NCBI RefSeq assembly: GCF_000007345.1
Contig: NC_003552.1
Coordinates: 3,038,001 to 3,102,000, forward strand
Origin: Methanosarcina acetivorans C2A
GTDB taxonomy: Archaea; Halobacteriota; Methanosarcinia; Methanosarcinales; Methanosarcinaceae
Direction of reading: 5' to 3'
DNA length: 64,000 bases
Part shown: in pieces, positions 54,208 through 61,793 of the stretch
Layout: the number at the start of each line of letters is the position of its first letter
How positions within the stretch are numbered: the stretch's first letter is position 1
Translations under genes and position numbers: made by a program
Notes under the pieces: model-generated
What the model saw: the letters and a program-made list of their open reading frames with translations, nothing else
Database searches by the model: none
Told to the model about the DNA's origin: nothing

Positions 54208-54229
54208 TTCCGGCTCAAGCCAGCCGGAA
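54208..54229 (+). terminator. Hairpin after tetR
   Basis: TTCCGGCT and AGCCGGAA form a perfect 8-bp stem with a 6-base loop, starting 6 bases after the tetR stop codon. No long T-run follows directly, but TTTTTT occurs within 45 bases. It is likely a transcript end or 3' stabiliser. Confidence 0.55.
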
Positions 54230-54455
54230 GGACACAATTCCATAATTTAGTGATTTCTCATTTTTTTCCATCCTTTAAACTTCAATTTCTCTGCTAACTT
54301 CCTAAATAAACTGTAATATAACCCTTGAGAAACAATTTTTTTGGCATTTCTGCCAAAGAATTCTTTTACTTCTGTAATTTTTCACTGAACCTATTGACTA
54401 AAATCGACACGCTCCGCTATGTCATTCTGAACTACTCTCTCAAAAATAGATATTA

Positions 54456-55760
54456 CTAAAGCTTAAATGGAGAAAATAATCTGAACAATTCCATAAATGA
54501 CTTTTGTGGTTTCTTAAGTAAATTTAATCTTCTCATCTGAGTAAGTTTAATCCGATTTTCAATTCCTTTGTCAGTTCTAAACTTCTTCTTGTTATCCGTT
54601 TTTAGACTTTTTGAATAATAGCTTTCGATAGGGTTATTTGTCGCTGGCGCTCCTGGAAGATAATGGAACAAAGTAAGATTTAACCAGTGTTTATTGATCA
54701 TCCACAATCGTTTTTGAACCTTTTCATCATATATTCTTATATTTTCCATTAATTTATCAAAGTTATATTTTGCTTTTTCAAGACTATTACGTGGAAGATT
54801 TTCCTTTTTTCTTCTGATTTCAAGCTTTAATTTATGTCTATACTGGCAAAATTCCTTTTTTGCTTTTTTAATCCATTCTTGATGCTTTTCTTTGTTATTA
54901 ATTACGTTGAGTTCTTCAGATTGAAGTTTTTGCAGAAATTTAATCTCATTCTCTCTATTATAAAATATACTTAATAACCTGTACTTCAAAAGTTCCTGTT
55001 CTATCGTTGTGTTCTTTGGAAAATCATTAACAATAAGCTTATTTAAATGCATCAAACAATATTGATGGACTAACTTATCCCTAAAAATTTCCTTTAATAT
55101 ATCAGGGTATCTCTTATCAAAATCCGTAACGATAAACACTGGCTCTGATGCATCAAGATTTTTCTTTAGAAATTCCTTGATGGTTTCTGGACTCTTATCT
55201 TTGAAAAGTTCATCTGCTATCGTTCTTTGAGCTTTTGCATCCAGTAAAGTTAAACGGTATTTCTGACATCTTCCTTCTTTTGGATGTTGTTCGTCATAAT
55301 GCACCATATGTATATTTTCTGAATATGGAATAGTTTCCTGTTCCATTTCTTTGTAGAATGCTCTAAAAATCGTGCTTCTTGATCTTGGATATATGAAATC
55401 CATTAGATCAGAAATTCCATCATATGAAACGTTATGGTATCTGAGTAACTGGAAAAAATCATTGAATGTATCAAAAAGTAAAGTCTTCATATCTTCCCAA
55501 AAACTATAATCTTCTTCGTGTGTACTACCACAGTTTGAGCATTTATACCGACCAATGTTGATTTCCCCAAGACCGTCTTTGGTATGGGGATTATAGCCAT
55601 TATGAACCATTGGAGTATTACAAATTGAACAGACGGGAGGAATTTTTCTACGAAAAATTCCTCGTGTAGTATATTCATAATCGTTTCCAAAACAACCAAA
55701 AACGTCTAAGAGAGCATGGAGCTCAGAAAAGTTATTAAGTGTAAGATTTATAGTCACCAT
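54456..55760 (-). CDS. ISM1/ISNCY-type DDE transposase
   Basis: A 434-residue, apparently intact transposase. An N-terminal zinc ribbon (CSICNTPMVHNGYNP, CSNCGSTHEED) precedes a helix-turn-helix region (YDGISDLMDFIYPRSRSTIF) and a MULE-like catalytic domain: Asp in MVHYDEQHPKEG, Asp in FIVTDFDKRY, HQYCLMHLNKL, and Glu in ATNNPIESYYSKSLKT. This spelling resembles the methanogen ISM1 group. The low GC matches the host. A 50-bp palindrome lies 11 bp upstream of the start codon and may be part of the element's end or control its expression. Confidence 0.85.
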   Translation of the reverse strand: MVTINLTLNNFSELHALLDVFGCFGNDYEYTTRGIFRRKIPPVCSICNTPMVHNGYNPHTKDGLGEINIGRYKCSNCGSTHEEDYSFWEDMKTLLFDTFNDFFQLLRYHNVSYDGISDLMDFIYPRSRSTIFRAFYKEMEQETIPYSENIHMVHYDEQHPKEGRCQKYRLTLLDAKAQRTIADELFKDKSPETIKEFLKKNLDASEPVFIVTDFDKRYPDILKEIFRDKLVHQYCLMHLNKLIVNDFPKNTTIEQELLKYRLLSIFYNRENEIKFLQKLQSEELNVINNKEKHQEWIKKAKKEFCQYRHKLKLEIRRKKENLPRNSLEKAKYNFDKLMENIRIYDEKVQKRLWMINKHWLNLTLFHYLPGAPATNNPIESYYSKSLKTDNKKKFRTDKGIENRIKLTQMRRLNLLKKPQKSFMELFRLFSPFKL

Positions 55761-55770
55761 TGCTTCTGCC

Positions 55771-55820
55771 GTAACATCATTACATAATTATAGGATTATA
55801 ATTTTGTGTAGTGATGTTAC
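55771..55820. repeat. 50-bp palindrome beside the transposase start
   Basis: The left arm begins GTAACATCATTACATAATTATA and the right arm ends TGTAGTGATGTTAC; they pair over about 22 bp with few mismatches around a GGAT centre. The outer 9 bp (GTAACATCA / TGATGTTAC) are perfect. It lies between the transposase ATG and the presumed element end. It could be an IS terminus, an operator or a transcription-blocking hairpin. Confidence 0.7.
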
Positions 55821-55894
55821 ACTTACTTTTATCACTAGATTTTGGGACTGAGTCGCCGGAAGTTATTCTCTATAAAAATTCGATAGTGAATTTT

Positions 55895-55989
55895 CCGATT
55901 GGGGATTATCAAATAACGATTAATCCCGAATAGCTCACAGGTAGAGGACGAATCTTTGAATTGCTGTAACCGGTAATTCCCCAATCCGG
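55895..55989. other. Long-range inverted repeat upstream of the iron-sulfur flavoprotein gene
   Basis: CCGATTGGGGATTA (55895-55908) and TAATTCCCCAATCCGG (55974-55989) are complementary with two single-base bulges, enclosing about 65 bases. It ends 76 bp before the isf start. It might be a structured leader, a small RNA or an element relic. TATA-like AT runs lie on both sides. Confidence 0.4.
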
Positions 55990-56065
55990 GAGGATAATAA
56001 AGTTTTAATTAAATACAATACTCTGTTATTTTGCAAAAGAATTGTAAAATTCAAAGAAGGTAACC

Positions 56066-56737
56066 ATGAAAATAGTCGGAATATCATCAAGCCCGAGAGG
56101 CAAGAACAGCAATACCTTAAAACTGCTGGATGCAGCCCTGGAAGGGGCTGAAAAAGCAGGAGCAGAAGTTGAATCCATCGACGTTGCAAAACTGAAGGTC
56201 AAATACTGCACAGCATGTAACAAATGCCAGGAAACAGGCGTCTGCTCAATAAAAGATGACTATAACGGTGTGCTGGAAAAGCTGCTGGATGCTGATGGTA
56301 TAATCTGGAGCAGCCCTAACTACATAACAAACGTGACAGCCCAGCTCAAGACAGTCTTTGACAGAAGTCCGCTTGTCATTCACGAACAGCTCTTTGATGG
56401 AAAATGCGGCCTTTCCTTAACAACTGCTGGCAGTGATGAACTCGATTTTGTCTTGGGTATTATGGATAATTTTATGCTACACTGCGGAGGGAACTCTATC
56501 GGAGGAGTGGGCTGTGCGGTAGCACGGGGACCTGAAGCAATGGAGGTAGCTATTGAAAAATCGCGTGATAAGGGAAAAGACCTAGTTGAAGCGATAAAAG
56601 AAAAGAGAAAATATCCTGAACAGGAAGCTGTACATGAGGCATGGAGAGAACACTTCAAGTATGTTATCCTTGCCAACAAAGAACAATGGACGCATAATTG
56701 CGATTACTGGATTGAAAAGGGCTGGATGAAAGTGTGA
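56066..56737 (+). CDS. Iron-sulfur flavoprotein (Isf-like NAD(P)H:FMN oxidoreductase)
   Basis: A 223-residue flavodoxin-fold protein. The FMN phosphate loop is SSSPRGKNSNT (residues 7-17). The compact motif C48-x2-C51-x2-C54-x5-C60 (YCTACNKCQETGVC) binds the 4Fe-4S cluster in Methanosarcina Isf. The flavin-contacting WSSPNY follows. Isf proteins pass electrons from ferredoxin and reduce O2 or H2O2. GAAGGT before the ATG gives a good ribosome site. It stands as a single gene, with a DUF169 gene 95 bp downstream on the same strand. Confidence 0.93.
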   Translation: MKIVGISSSPRGKNSNTLKLLDAALEGAEKAGAEVESIDVAKLKVKYCTACNKCQETGVCSIKDDYNGVLEKLLDADGIIWSSPNYITNVTAQLKTVFDRSPLVIHEQLFDGKCGLSLTTAGSDELDFVLGIMDNFMLHCGGNSIGGVGCAVARGPEAMEVAIEKSRDKGKDLVEAIKEKRKYPEQEAVHEAWREHFKYVILANKEQWTHNCDYWIEKGWMKV

Positions 56738-56831
56738 AATTTTCGAAGAGGCTGTATTGATCAAAGAACAGGATTTTCAAGATAAGATTCCAAAGATGAG
56801 ATTCTAAAGGTTGTACCTGGGGGAAGCTGCA

Positions 56832-57623
56832 ATGTTAAGCGTTGAAGAGCTTGGGAAAAAGCTTACCGAAGCCGGAAGGCTGAAACTGCGCCCTCTGTGC
56901 GTCTACGGCACGGATGAGATCCCGAAGGGAGCAGTACCATCGTACGCGGTAGACCGCTGTGTAGCAAAGGCAATATACACTTCTGCCCTCTTTGAAGAGA
57001 CACCTGCTCTTTACATTGAGGCAAGCCATGAGCAATGCTGTCCCGGCGGGCTTACGTGGATGGGGCTTGCTGAACCGCACCCGAAGCTGAAGTACTTCGT
57101 AACCGTAGGCACACCGGACTTCCGGGGTGGAGCTGCTGAACATTTAAAAGCAACCCCGGAACTTTTCGATGAGCAGAAAGAACGTGCCGGGAAAATTACT
57201 CCTCACAGCAAATACACAGTTATCGCGCCGTGTACTGATGAGATTGCACCTGAGACTGCCAGCGCCTTTATCCTGTTCGCAGGCAGTGAACAGATCCGAA
57301 ACCTCTGCGGGCTGGCGCAGTTCAGTAACTCCGACCCTTTCTTCAGGACAATAATACCCGGAGGGCCTGTCTGTGCTACGATGATCGCTTTTCCGGCAGG
57401 AATGGCAGAAAATGCACCTGCGGACTCTGCTTATGTCGGACCTGTAGATCCTACAGGAAACTCCTGGCTTCCACCCGAGTTAATGATTATGGGAATCCCT
57501 GCAGGGCTCGTGCAGCAGATGGCAGCCGACCTGGGAGATTCCTTTATCTGCAAACGGAGCAGGATAGCGTATCCTGAGAAGCGTATTAGCATAAAGCTTC
57601 CTGTTACGGATCTGCCAAAATGA
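56832..57623 (+). CDS. DUF169 family protein
   Basis: About 263 residues, soluble. Family-like elements are LKLRPLCVYGTDEIPKGAV near the N-terminus, the Cys-containing block SHEQCCPGGLTWMGL (residues about 62-76), then VIAPCTDEI and later GPVCATMIAFPAG. DUF169 proteins are widespread in methanogens, and their function is unknown; the conserved Cys pair may bind a metal or cofactor. ATG 56832 follows GGGGGAAG and is preferred over an upstream frame start at 56811. It may be co-transcribed with the iron-sulfur flavoprotein, suggesting a redox link, but this is only positional. Confidence 0.85.
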   Translation: MLSVEELGKKLTEAGRLKLRPLCVYGTDEIPKGAVPSYAVDRCVAKAIYTSALFEETPALYIEASHEQCCPGGLTWMGLAEPHPKLKYFVTVGTPDFRGGAAEHLKATPELFDEQKERAGKITPHSKYTVIAPCTDEIAPETASAFILFAGSEQIRNLCGLAQFSNSDPFFRTIIPGGPVCATMIAFPAGMAENAPADSAYVGPVDPTGNSWLPPELMIMGIPAGLVQQMAADLGDSFICKRSRIAYPEKRISIKLPVTDLPK

Positions 57624-57828
57624 GAATAAAGCATGTCTCGAAATAAAGTATCCTAGCATATACGGAGGAAAAGAAATTATTTAATTAAAGAACCCAATTC
57701 TCAGAAAGCCAGAGATCTATTCGTCAGGCGTTTGGAACCAAAATTCCTTCTCCTGCAATTATTTTCCGTTTATCTTACACCCGTCTTCTAACTATCATCA
57801 ATCCATTTTAGCCATTTTGGTGGTCTTT

Positions 57829-58671
57829 TTGTCTTCAAAACTAAACCGTGAAACCTTTATCCGTTCTATTGCAGACCTTCTCAGAAAAGCGGAAATCGAG
57901 CTTCCCGACGATGTGGTCGAAACCCTCAGGAAAGCCGAAGCCCGGGAAGAAAAACCGGTTGCAAAGTCCCAGCTCCGGGCAATCCTTAAAAACATCGAGC
58001 TTGCAAAAAATCATGGAGTTCCCATGTGCCAGGACACAGGCATTATGATCTTTTTTGTCGAACTCGGGACAGAGCTTCAACCGGGCTTTGACCTTGAAGC
58101 CGCAATCCGGGAAGCTGCCGTCCTTGCGACCCGGGAAATCCCCCTCCGCCCGAATGCCGTGGACCCCCTGACCCGAAAAAACAGCGGAGATAATACCGGC
58201 GCAGGAATCCCGGATATTCACTGGAAACTCGTGCCCGGAAAAGAGCTCAGAGTCACAGTTGCCCCTAAAGGTGCGGGTTCGGAAAACATGAGTGCTCTTC
58301 GGATGCTAAACCCGACCGAAACCGGTAGTATCAAAAACTTCGTGCTCGAAACGGTGATTAACGCAGGCGGGATGCCCTGTCCTCCCCTGACGCTTGGCAT
58401 AGGGATAGGAGGGTCCTTTGACAAAGCCGCAAGGCTTGCAAAAGAAGCCCTGCTAGAACCCCTTGACACCCCCATGAACGAGTTTGAAAAGGAAATCCTG
58501 GAAGCAGTAAACGCCCTTGGAATCGGCTGTATGGGACTTGGAGGCAGCACAACCGCCCTTGCCGTGCATGTGAAAACCGCACATTGCCATACGGCTTCCC
58601 TGCCTGTTGCCATAAACATCCAGTGCTGGGCGAACAGGCATGCTTCCGTCGTTTTCGGGGGTGAAGAATAA
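57829..58671 (+). CDS. fumA: Class I fumarate hydratase, alpha (N-terminal) subunit
   Basis: About 280 residues. It interconverts fumarate and malate, with the beta subunit encoded next. Three cluster-ligand cysteines are visible in the expected contexts: [28 protein letters not shown] and [10 protein letters not shown], consistent with a 4Fe-4S hydro-lyase. Substrate-loop motif [22 protein letters not shown] is also present. The start is probably TTG 57829 (SSKLNRETF), with GGTGGT five bases upstream; an upstream TTG at 57817 has no such support. The stop overlaps the next ATG (TAATG), so translation is coupled. In methanogens the enzyme serves the partial citric-acid pathway. Confidence 0.95.
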   Translation: MSSKLNRETFIRSIADLLRKAEIELPDDVVETLRKAEAREEKPVAKSQLRAILKNIELAKNHGVPMCQDTGIMIFFVELGTELQPGFDLEAAIREAAVLATREIPLRPNAVDPLTRKNSGDNTGAGIPDIHWKLVPGKELRVTVAPKGAGSENMSALRMLNPTETGSIKNFVLETVINAGGMPCPPLTLGIGIGGSFDKAARLAKEALLEPLDTPMNEFEKEILEAVNALGIGCMGLGGSTTALAVHVKTAHCHTASLPVAINIQCWANRHASVVFGGEE

Positions 58672-59261
58672 TGGAGTACCACCTGCAGACCCCGCTGAAG
58701 ATTGAGGATATCAAGAAACTCAATGCCGGAGACATTGTTTATATCTCAGGAGAGATCCTGACAGCCCGGGACGAAGCCCATGCAAGAATTCTTGAAATGA
58801 AAGAAAAAGGAGAAGAACTTCCGTTCTCCCTTACAGGGGCAGTTATCTACCACTGTGGCCCCCTTATGCAAAAGACAGGAAACGGCGAAAAGGAGGAATG
58901 GAAAGTAGTGTCAGCAGGTCCCACAACCAGCGGCAGGATGTCAAAAATGACTCCTCCTCTCCTGAAAGCACATGAAGTTAGGGCGATTATCGGAAAAGGT
59001 GGGATGAAAGGGGTCTCAGATGCGTTAAAAAACAGATGCGTCTACCTTGCATATACAGGAGGATGCGCAGCCCTTGCCGCCGAACTTATAAAAGAGGTAA
59101 AAACCGTCCACTGGCTTGACCTTGGCATGCCTGAGGCTGTCTGGGTACTCAGGGTGCAGGAGTTCGGGCCTCTCATAGTAGGAATCGATGCAAAAGGGAA
59201 AGATATTTTTGCAGAGGTCAGGGAAAAAGCTGAGAAAGTGTATGAAGGAATGCAGAAGTAA
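58671..59261 (+). CDS. fumB: Class I fumarate hydratase, beta (C-terminal) subunit
   Basis: A 196-residue protein of the swivelling Fe-S hydro-lyase family. Characteristic blocks are [72 protein letters not shown] and the C-terminal [20 protein letters not shown]. It pairs with the alpha subunit; the gene's ATG overlaps the alpha stop by one base. No third gene follows. The full set of active-site Arg, Ser and Thr residues in AGPTTSGRM is present, so the enzyme looks functional. Confidence 0.95.
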   Translation: MEYHLQTPLKIEDIKKLNAGDIVYISGEILTARDEAHARILEMKEKGEELPFSLTGAVIYHCGPLMQKTGNGEKEEWKVVSAGPTTSGRMSKMTPPLLKAHEVRAIIGKGGMKGVSDALKNRCVYLAYTGGCAALAAELIKEVKTVHWLDLGMPEAVWVLRVQEFGPLIVGIDAKGKDIFAEVREKAEKVYEGMQK

Positions 59262-59823
59262 AAATCAACGTTTAAGGTAGTGCAGTCCTCAGATGAAGCA
59301 ATCTTCAGGTAGTACAGTCCTGAAGGTAGTGCAATTTTCCGGCCTGCACCAGTTATCTGAAATCTTTTCAGTTTGTACTTGCATTCCCCGCTAGTACCTG
59401 AAAAATAATTTCTCTACCCTGAAAACCATTTGTTAATCAAAGTTAAATATCAGACTTATCCGCCAGCTTGCCTGGCGGCCCTTCCCAAAATTCATAAAAA
59501 GAAGAAATGATAGGAAAATAAAGACCGAAATTTCTTACTGTTTGCCTTTCAGGTTCTCTTACTTCCTCACAAGCGTATTCGGTAGCTGTAACTTTTCTTG
59601 TTTTCCTCTTTTCCTACTTTTAGGTTCTTTTGTCTCTCTTTTTGCCTTTTTGAGACAGACCGCTCTCCTTCGTCGAGCGGAACACGAACGACACAATAAA
59701 GCGAATAAGGTTGTACGGGGAAGGAAAATCTTAATTTATTCCGCTTGAGAGCTGCGAAACAGACATATGCTGCCGAAAATAAACTCAGGTGGGACAGGTG
59801 CTTTTAGAAAAGCTTTTGTCCTC
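59262..59823. other. Intergenic region with two hairpins
   Basis: About 560 bp between convergent genes. A perfect 6-bp stem CCGCCA/TGGCGG lies at 59460-59478, and another, CCGCTC/GAGCGG, at 59660-59680. Short repeats of the word GGTAGTGCAGTCCT (and GGTAGTACAGTCCT) occur at 59275-59330. No convincing gene was seen. The hairpins may end the fumarase transcript or the facing regulator transcript. Confidence 0.45.
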
Positions 59824-60651
59824 TTAACCTTCGCCTCTGCGGCCCTCAAGGTATAATCGCTTTGATGGATCAGGCCCCAGAGGTTCAGCCAGCACCCTGA
59901 AGTGTTCAAAAAGTTCTTTTCCCCACCGTACAGCTTTTTCTCCGAAAACGACCATACTATTGTCCTCACTGTCGTCCATTTTTCCGGATGAAAAGTATAT
60001 AAGGACCATTGTATCGGTTACAGCAACCGTAGGAGGATTAAAATCATTACCCAGTATATACATCTCTGAGTTTTCAAGAAGAAGGAGGGTGTCAAGGTCT
60101 TCTTTAAACTCTTCTGCGAGTTTTTCAAAGATTAGCCGAGTAAGTATCACTGAGACCTTCAGTCCTTTTTTTGCGTGCTCCGCACAGATACCCGAGTAGC
60201 TCATGTGGAGGCATGAGATGATGAGGAGAAGCTGTTTTGAGCTGCAAAAAGCTTCGGTCACTTCCCTGTACATCGAAGAAACATCATCACCGTGACAGAG
60301 CGCCGGGAAACAGACTATAAGTTCTTCCATTAGCTTGAAAAAAACAGGAGGGATTCCTCCGGGTTTAACTCCAGGGCAGTAATCGTAATCGTCTTCAAGC
60401 AGCCTGAAAGCTTTAACAAGCGATTCCATTCTTCGGACAAGAATTTTTCCTGTAAGGGAAAGGCTGTATAGATTGCCCTGTTGAACCACAAGCCCGTTTT
60501 CTTCCAGCCTTTTGAGCCGGGAAAGGATTGCATCCGGACCGATTCCAAGTTCGGAGTTTATTTCTTCGACTGTCCCGGGTTTTTCTTTTAAAAACAAGAA
60601 CAGATCTGTCTTCTTGGAAGGCAGAAAGACTGTGACCAGAGAAGAGCTCAT
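59824..60651 (-). CDS. Winged-helix regulator with DUF1724 (FilR1-type) domain
   Basis: About 275 residues. The N-terminal winged helix (TDLFLFLKEKPGTVEEINSELG, then ILSRLKRLEENGLVVQQGNLYSLSLTG) is followed by a C-terminal DUF1724-type domain (DVSSMYREVTEAFCSSKQLLLI; NPPTVAVTDTMVLIYFS; AVRWGKELFEHFR). This is the Msr-like family of Methanosarcina regulators, some of which control methyltransferase and methanogenesis genes. The start is uncertain: 60651 (SSSLVTVFLPS) fits the family N-terminus, 60696 adds 15 residues, and neither has a clear ribosome site. It is divergent from the IS605-type remnant, and no obvious target gene is adjacent. Confidence 0.88.
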   Translation of the reverse strand: MSSSLVTVFLPSKKTDLFLFLKEKPGTVEEINSELGIGPDAILSRLKRLEENGLVVQQGNLYSLSLTGKILVRRMESLVKAFRLLEDDYDYCPGVKPGGIPPVFFKLMEELIVCFPALCHGDDVSSMYREVTEAFCSSKQLLLIISCLHMSYSGICAEHAKKGLKVSVILTRLIFEKLAEEFKEDLDTLLLLENSEMYILGNDFNPPTVAVTDTMVLIYFSSGKMDDSEDNSMVVFGEKAVRWGKELFEHFRVLAEPLGPDPSKRLYLEGRRGEG

Positions 60652-60869
60652 CAATTTTACTGCAGAAGCTACGGATATATATCTTTTCTTCAGCAATTAT
60701 AGTGCCGGTATAAATTGGTTCATATGAAGAAGCGCAAAACCCTGAGTTTTTAAGTTCAGGAGGATAAGCGTCAACTTCTCAACATTCTCCTGATATTGCT
60801 TCTGCAAATAAGCTTGTATTCTTAACTATATTATAATATTCGATACTGTCACCACAACCAAAATGCGAA

Positions 60870-61090
60870 AACCAAGCTGAGGAGTTGGATAACAGGGTAT
60901 CCTCATACCTGAAGGGATCGGGAACGTCAAGCCGGAGAAAACCAGAAGCTGGAAAGCATCTCAAGTATAATCTCACGTTCATACTCTGTTTTACCTTTGG
61001 AACGAGGGGCAGAGCCTGTATGACTCGTCAACATTGGCTGGGAGGAGGATTCAGGAAGCCGCTGAATCTTTAGTTTAGCGGTAGTTCACC
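60870..61090 (+). mobile_element. Remnant of an IS200/IS605-type element (right end)
   Basis: The segment ends in a stem CCGCTGAA-TCTTTAG-TTTAGCGG (61059-61081) followed by TAGTTCAC. This hairpin-plus-TTCAC arrangement is typical of the right end of IS605/IS1341 elements, where the guide (omega) RNA also ends. An open frame from 60885 to 61073 (VSSYLKGSGTSSRRKPEAGK and on) overlaps it, as the 3' part of tnpB or its RNA would. The transposase and most of tnpB are gone. This is a pattern-based call. Confidence 0.55.
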
Positions 61091-61111
61091 AACTTACATA
61101 CCTCCTTTGCG

Positions 61112-61660
61112 TCATAGATTTGAAGGATAACTAGCTGTCCATTCTGTAGGGTCAAATACAATTGGACACCCTCCATTTACCCATGAATCTATACCACCCT
61201 GAATGTTATACACATTTTTGTAACCCGAATCTGCTATCAACTGGCTTGCAGCAGCGCCTCTGTTTCCTGCTTTACAATAAACGAATACTTTTATATCTTT
61301 ATTTTTTGGTAATTCATTTATTCTATTCGGCAATAGCTGGCTATCGGATAAATTAACTGGATCATATGCTGGCACATTTTTTAATGGGATCAGTTTTGCT
61401 CCTCCTATATGCCCGTGCTTGTATTCAGCAGGGGTACGAACGTCCAGAATGAACACACATTTTTGTTCGAGTATCTCACTGGCAACACAGGGCGTAATAT
61501 TCTGGTACCCAACTGAAGTAGTATAATCAGTCTCAGTATAATCAATCTCAGTATAATCAGTCTCAGTATAATCAGTCTCAGATACCGCTTCTGCAATGCC
61601 CGGGGCAATTATGAGAAGCGCAATAAGAATTGCAAAACCTGGCAAGTATTGTTTATTCAA
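61112..61660 (-). CDS. Exported rhodanese-domain protein
   Basis: A 182-residue protein with a signal peptide (residues 1-26, ending AEA). A low-complexity linker with four TETDY-like repeats follows. Residues about 55-175 are a single rhodanese domain: FILDVRTPAEYKHGHIGGAKLIPL, the catalytic loop VYCKAGNRGAAAS with the active Cys, and VYNIQGGIDSWVNGGCPI. Such exported domains move sulfane sulfur or sense redox state outside the cell. The length is normal for a single-domain protein. It is monocistronic, facing the IS605-type remnant. Confidence 0.92.
   Translation of the reverse strand: MNKQYLPGFAILIALLIIAPGIAEAVSETDYTETDYTEIDYTETDYTTSVGYQNITPCVASEILEQKCVFILDVRTPAEYKHGHIGGAKLIPLKNVPAYDPVNLSDSQLLPNRINELPKNKDIKVFVYCKAGNRGAAASQLIADSGYKNVYNIQGGIDSWVNGGCPIVFDPTEWTASYPSNL
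61520..61579 (-). repeat. Four 15-bp in-frame repeats in the rhodanese gene
   Basis: AGTATAATCAGTCTC is repeated four times with a 15-bp period (one copy has a G-to-A change, giving Ile for Thr). It encodes the T-E-T-D-Y linker between the signal peptide and the rhodanese domain. Copy number can change in frame by slippage. Confidence 0.9.
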
Positions 61661-61793
61661 CTAATTCCTCCACTCAAATTGATTCACACTCAAATTGATT
61701 CATTCTCACATTCCAACTACATCCTGGAGATTCACCCCGGTAATTGCGGGCGTATCACAATGATTTCAGATGTTTTTGCCTGGATGTTTCCGC

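Noticed and set aside
60779-60982. A 67-residue minus-strand frame upstream of the DUF1724-type regulator.
   Set aside because: It overlaps the IS605-type remnant antisense and lacks a ribosome site or homologue-like motif.
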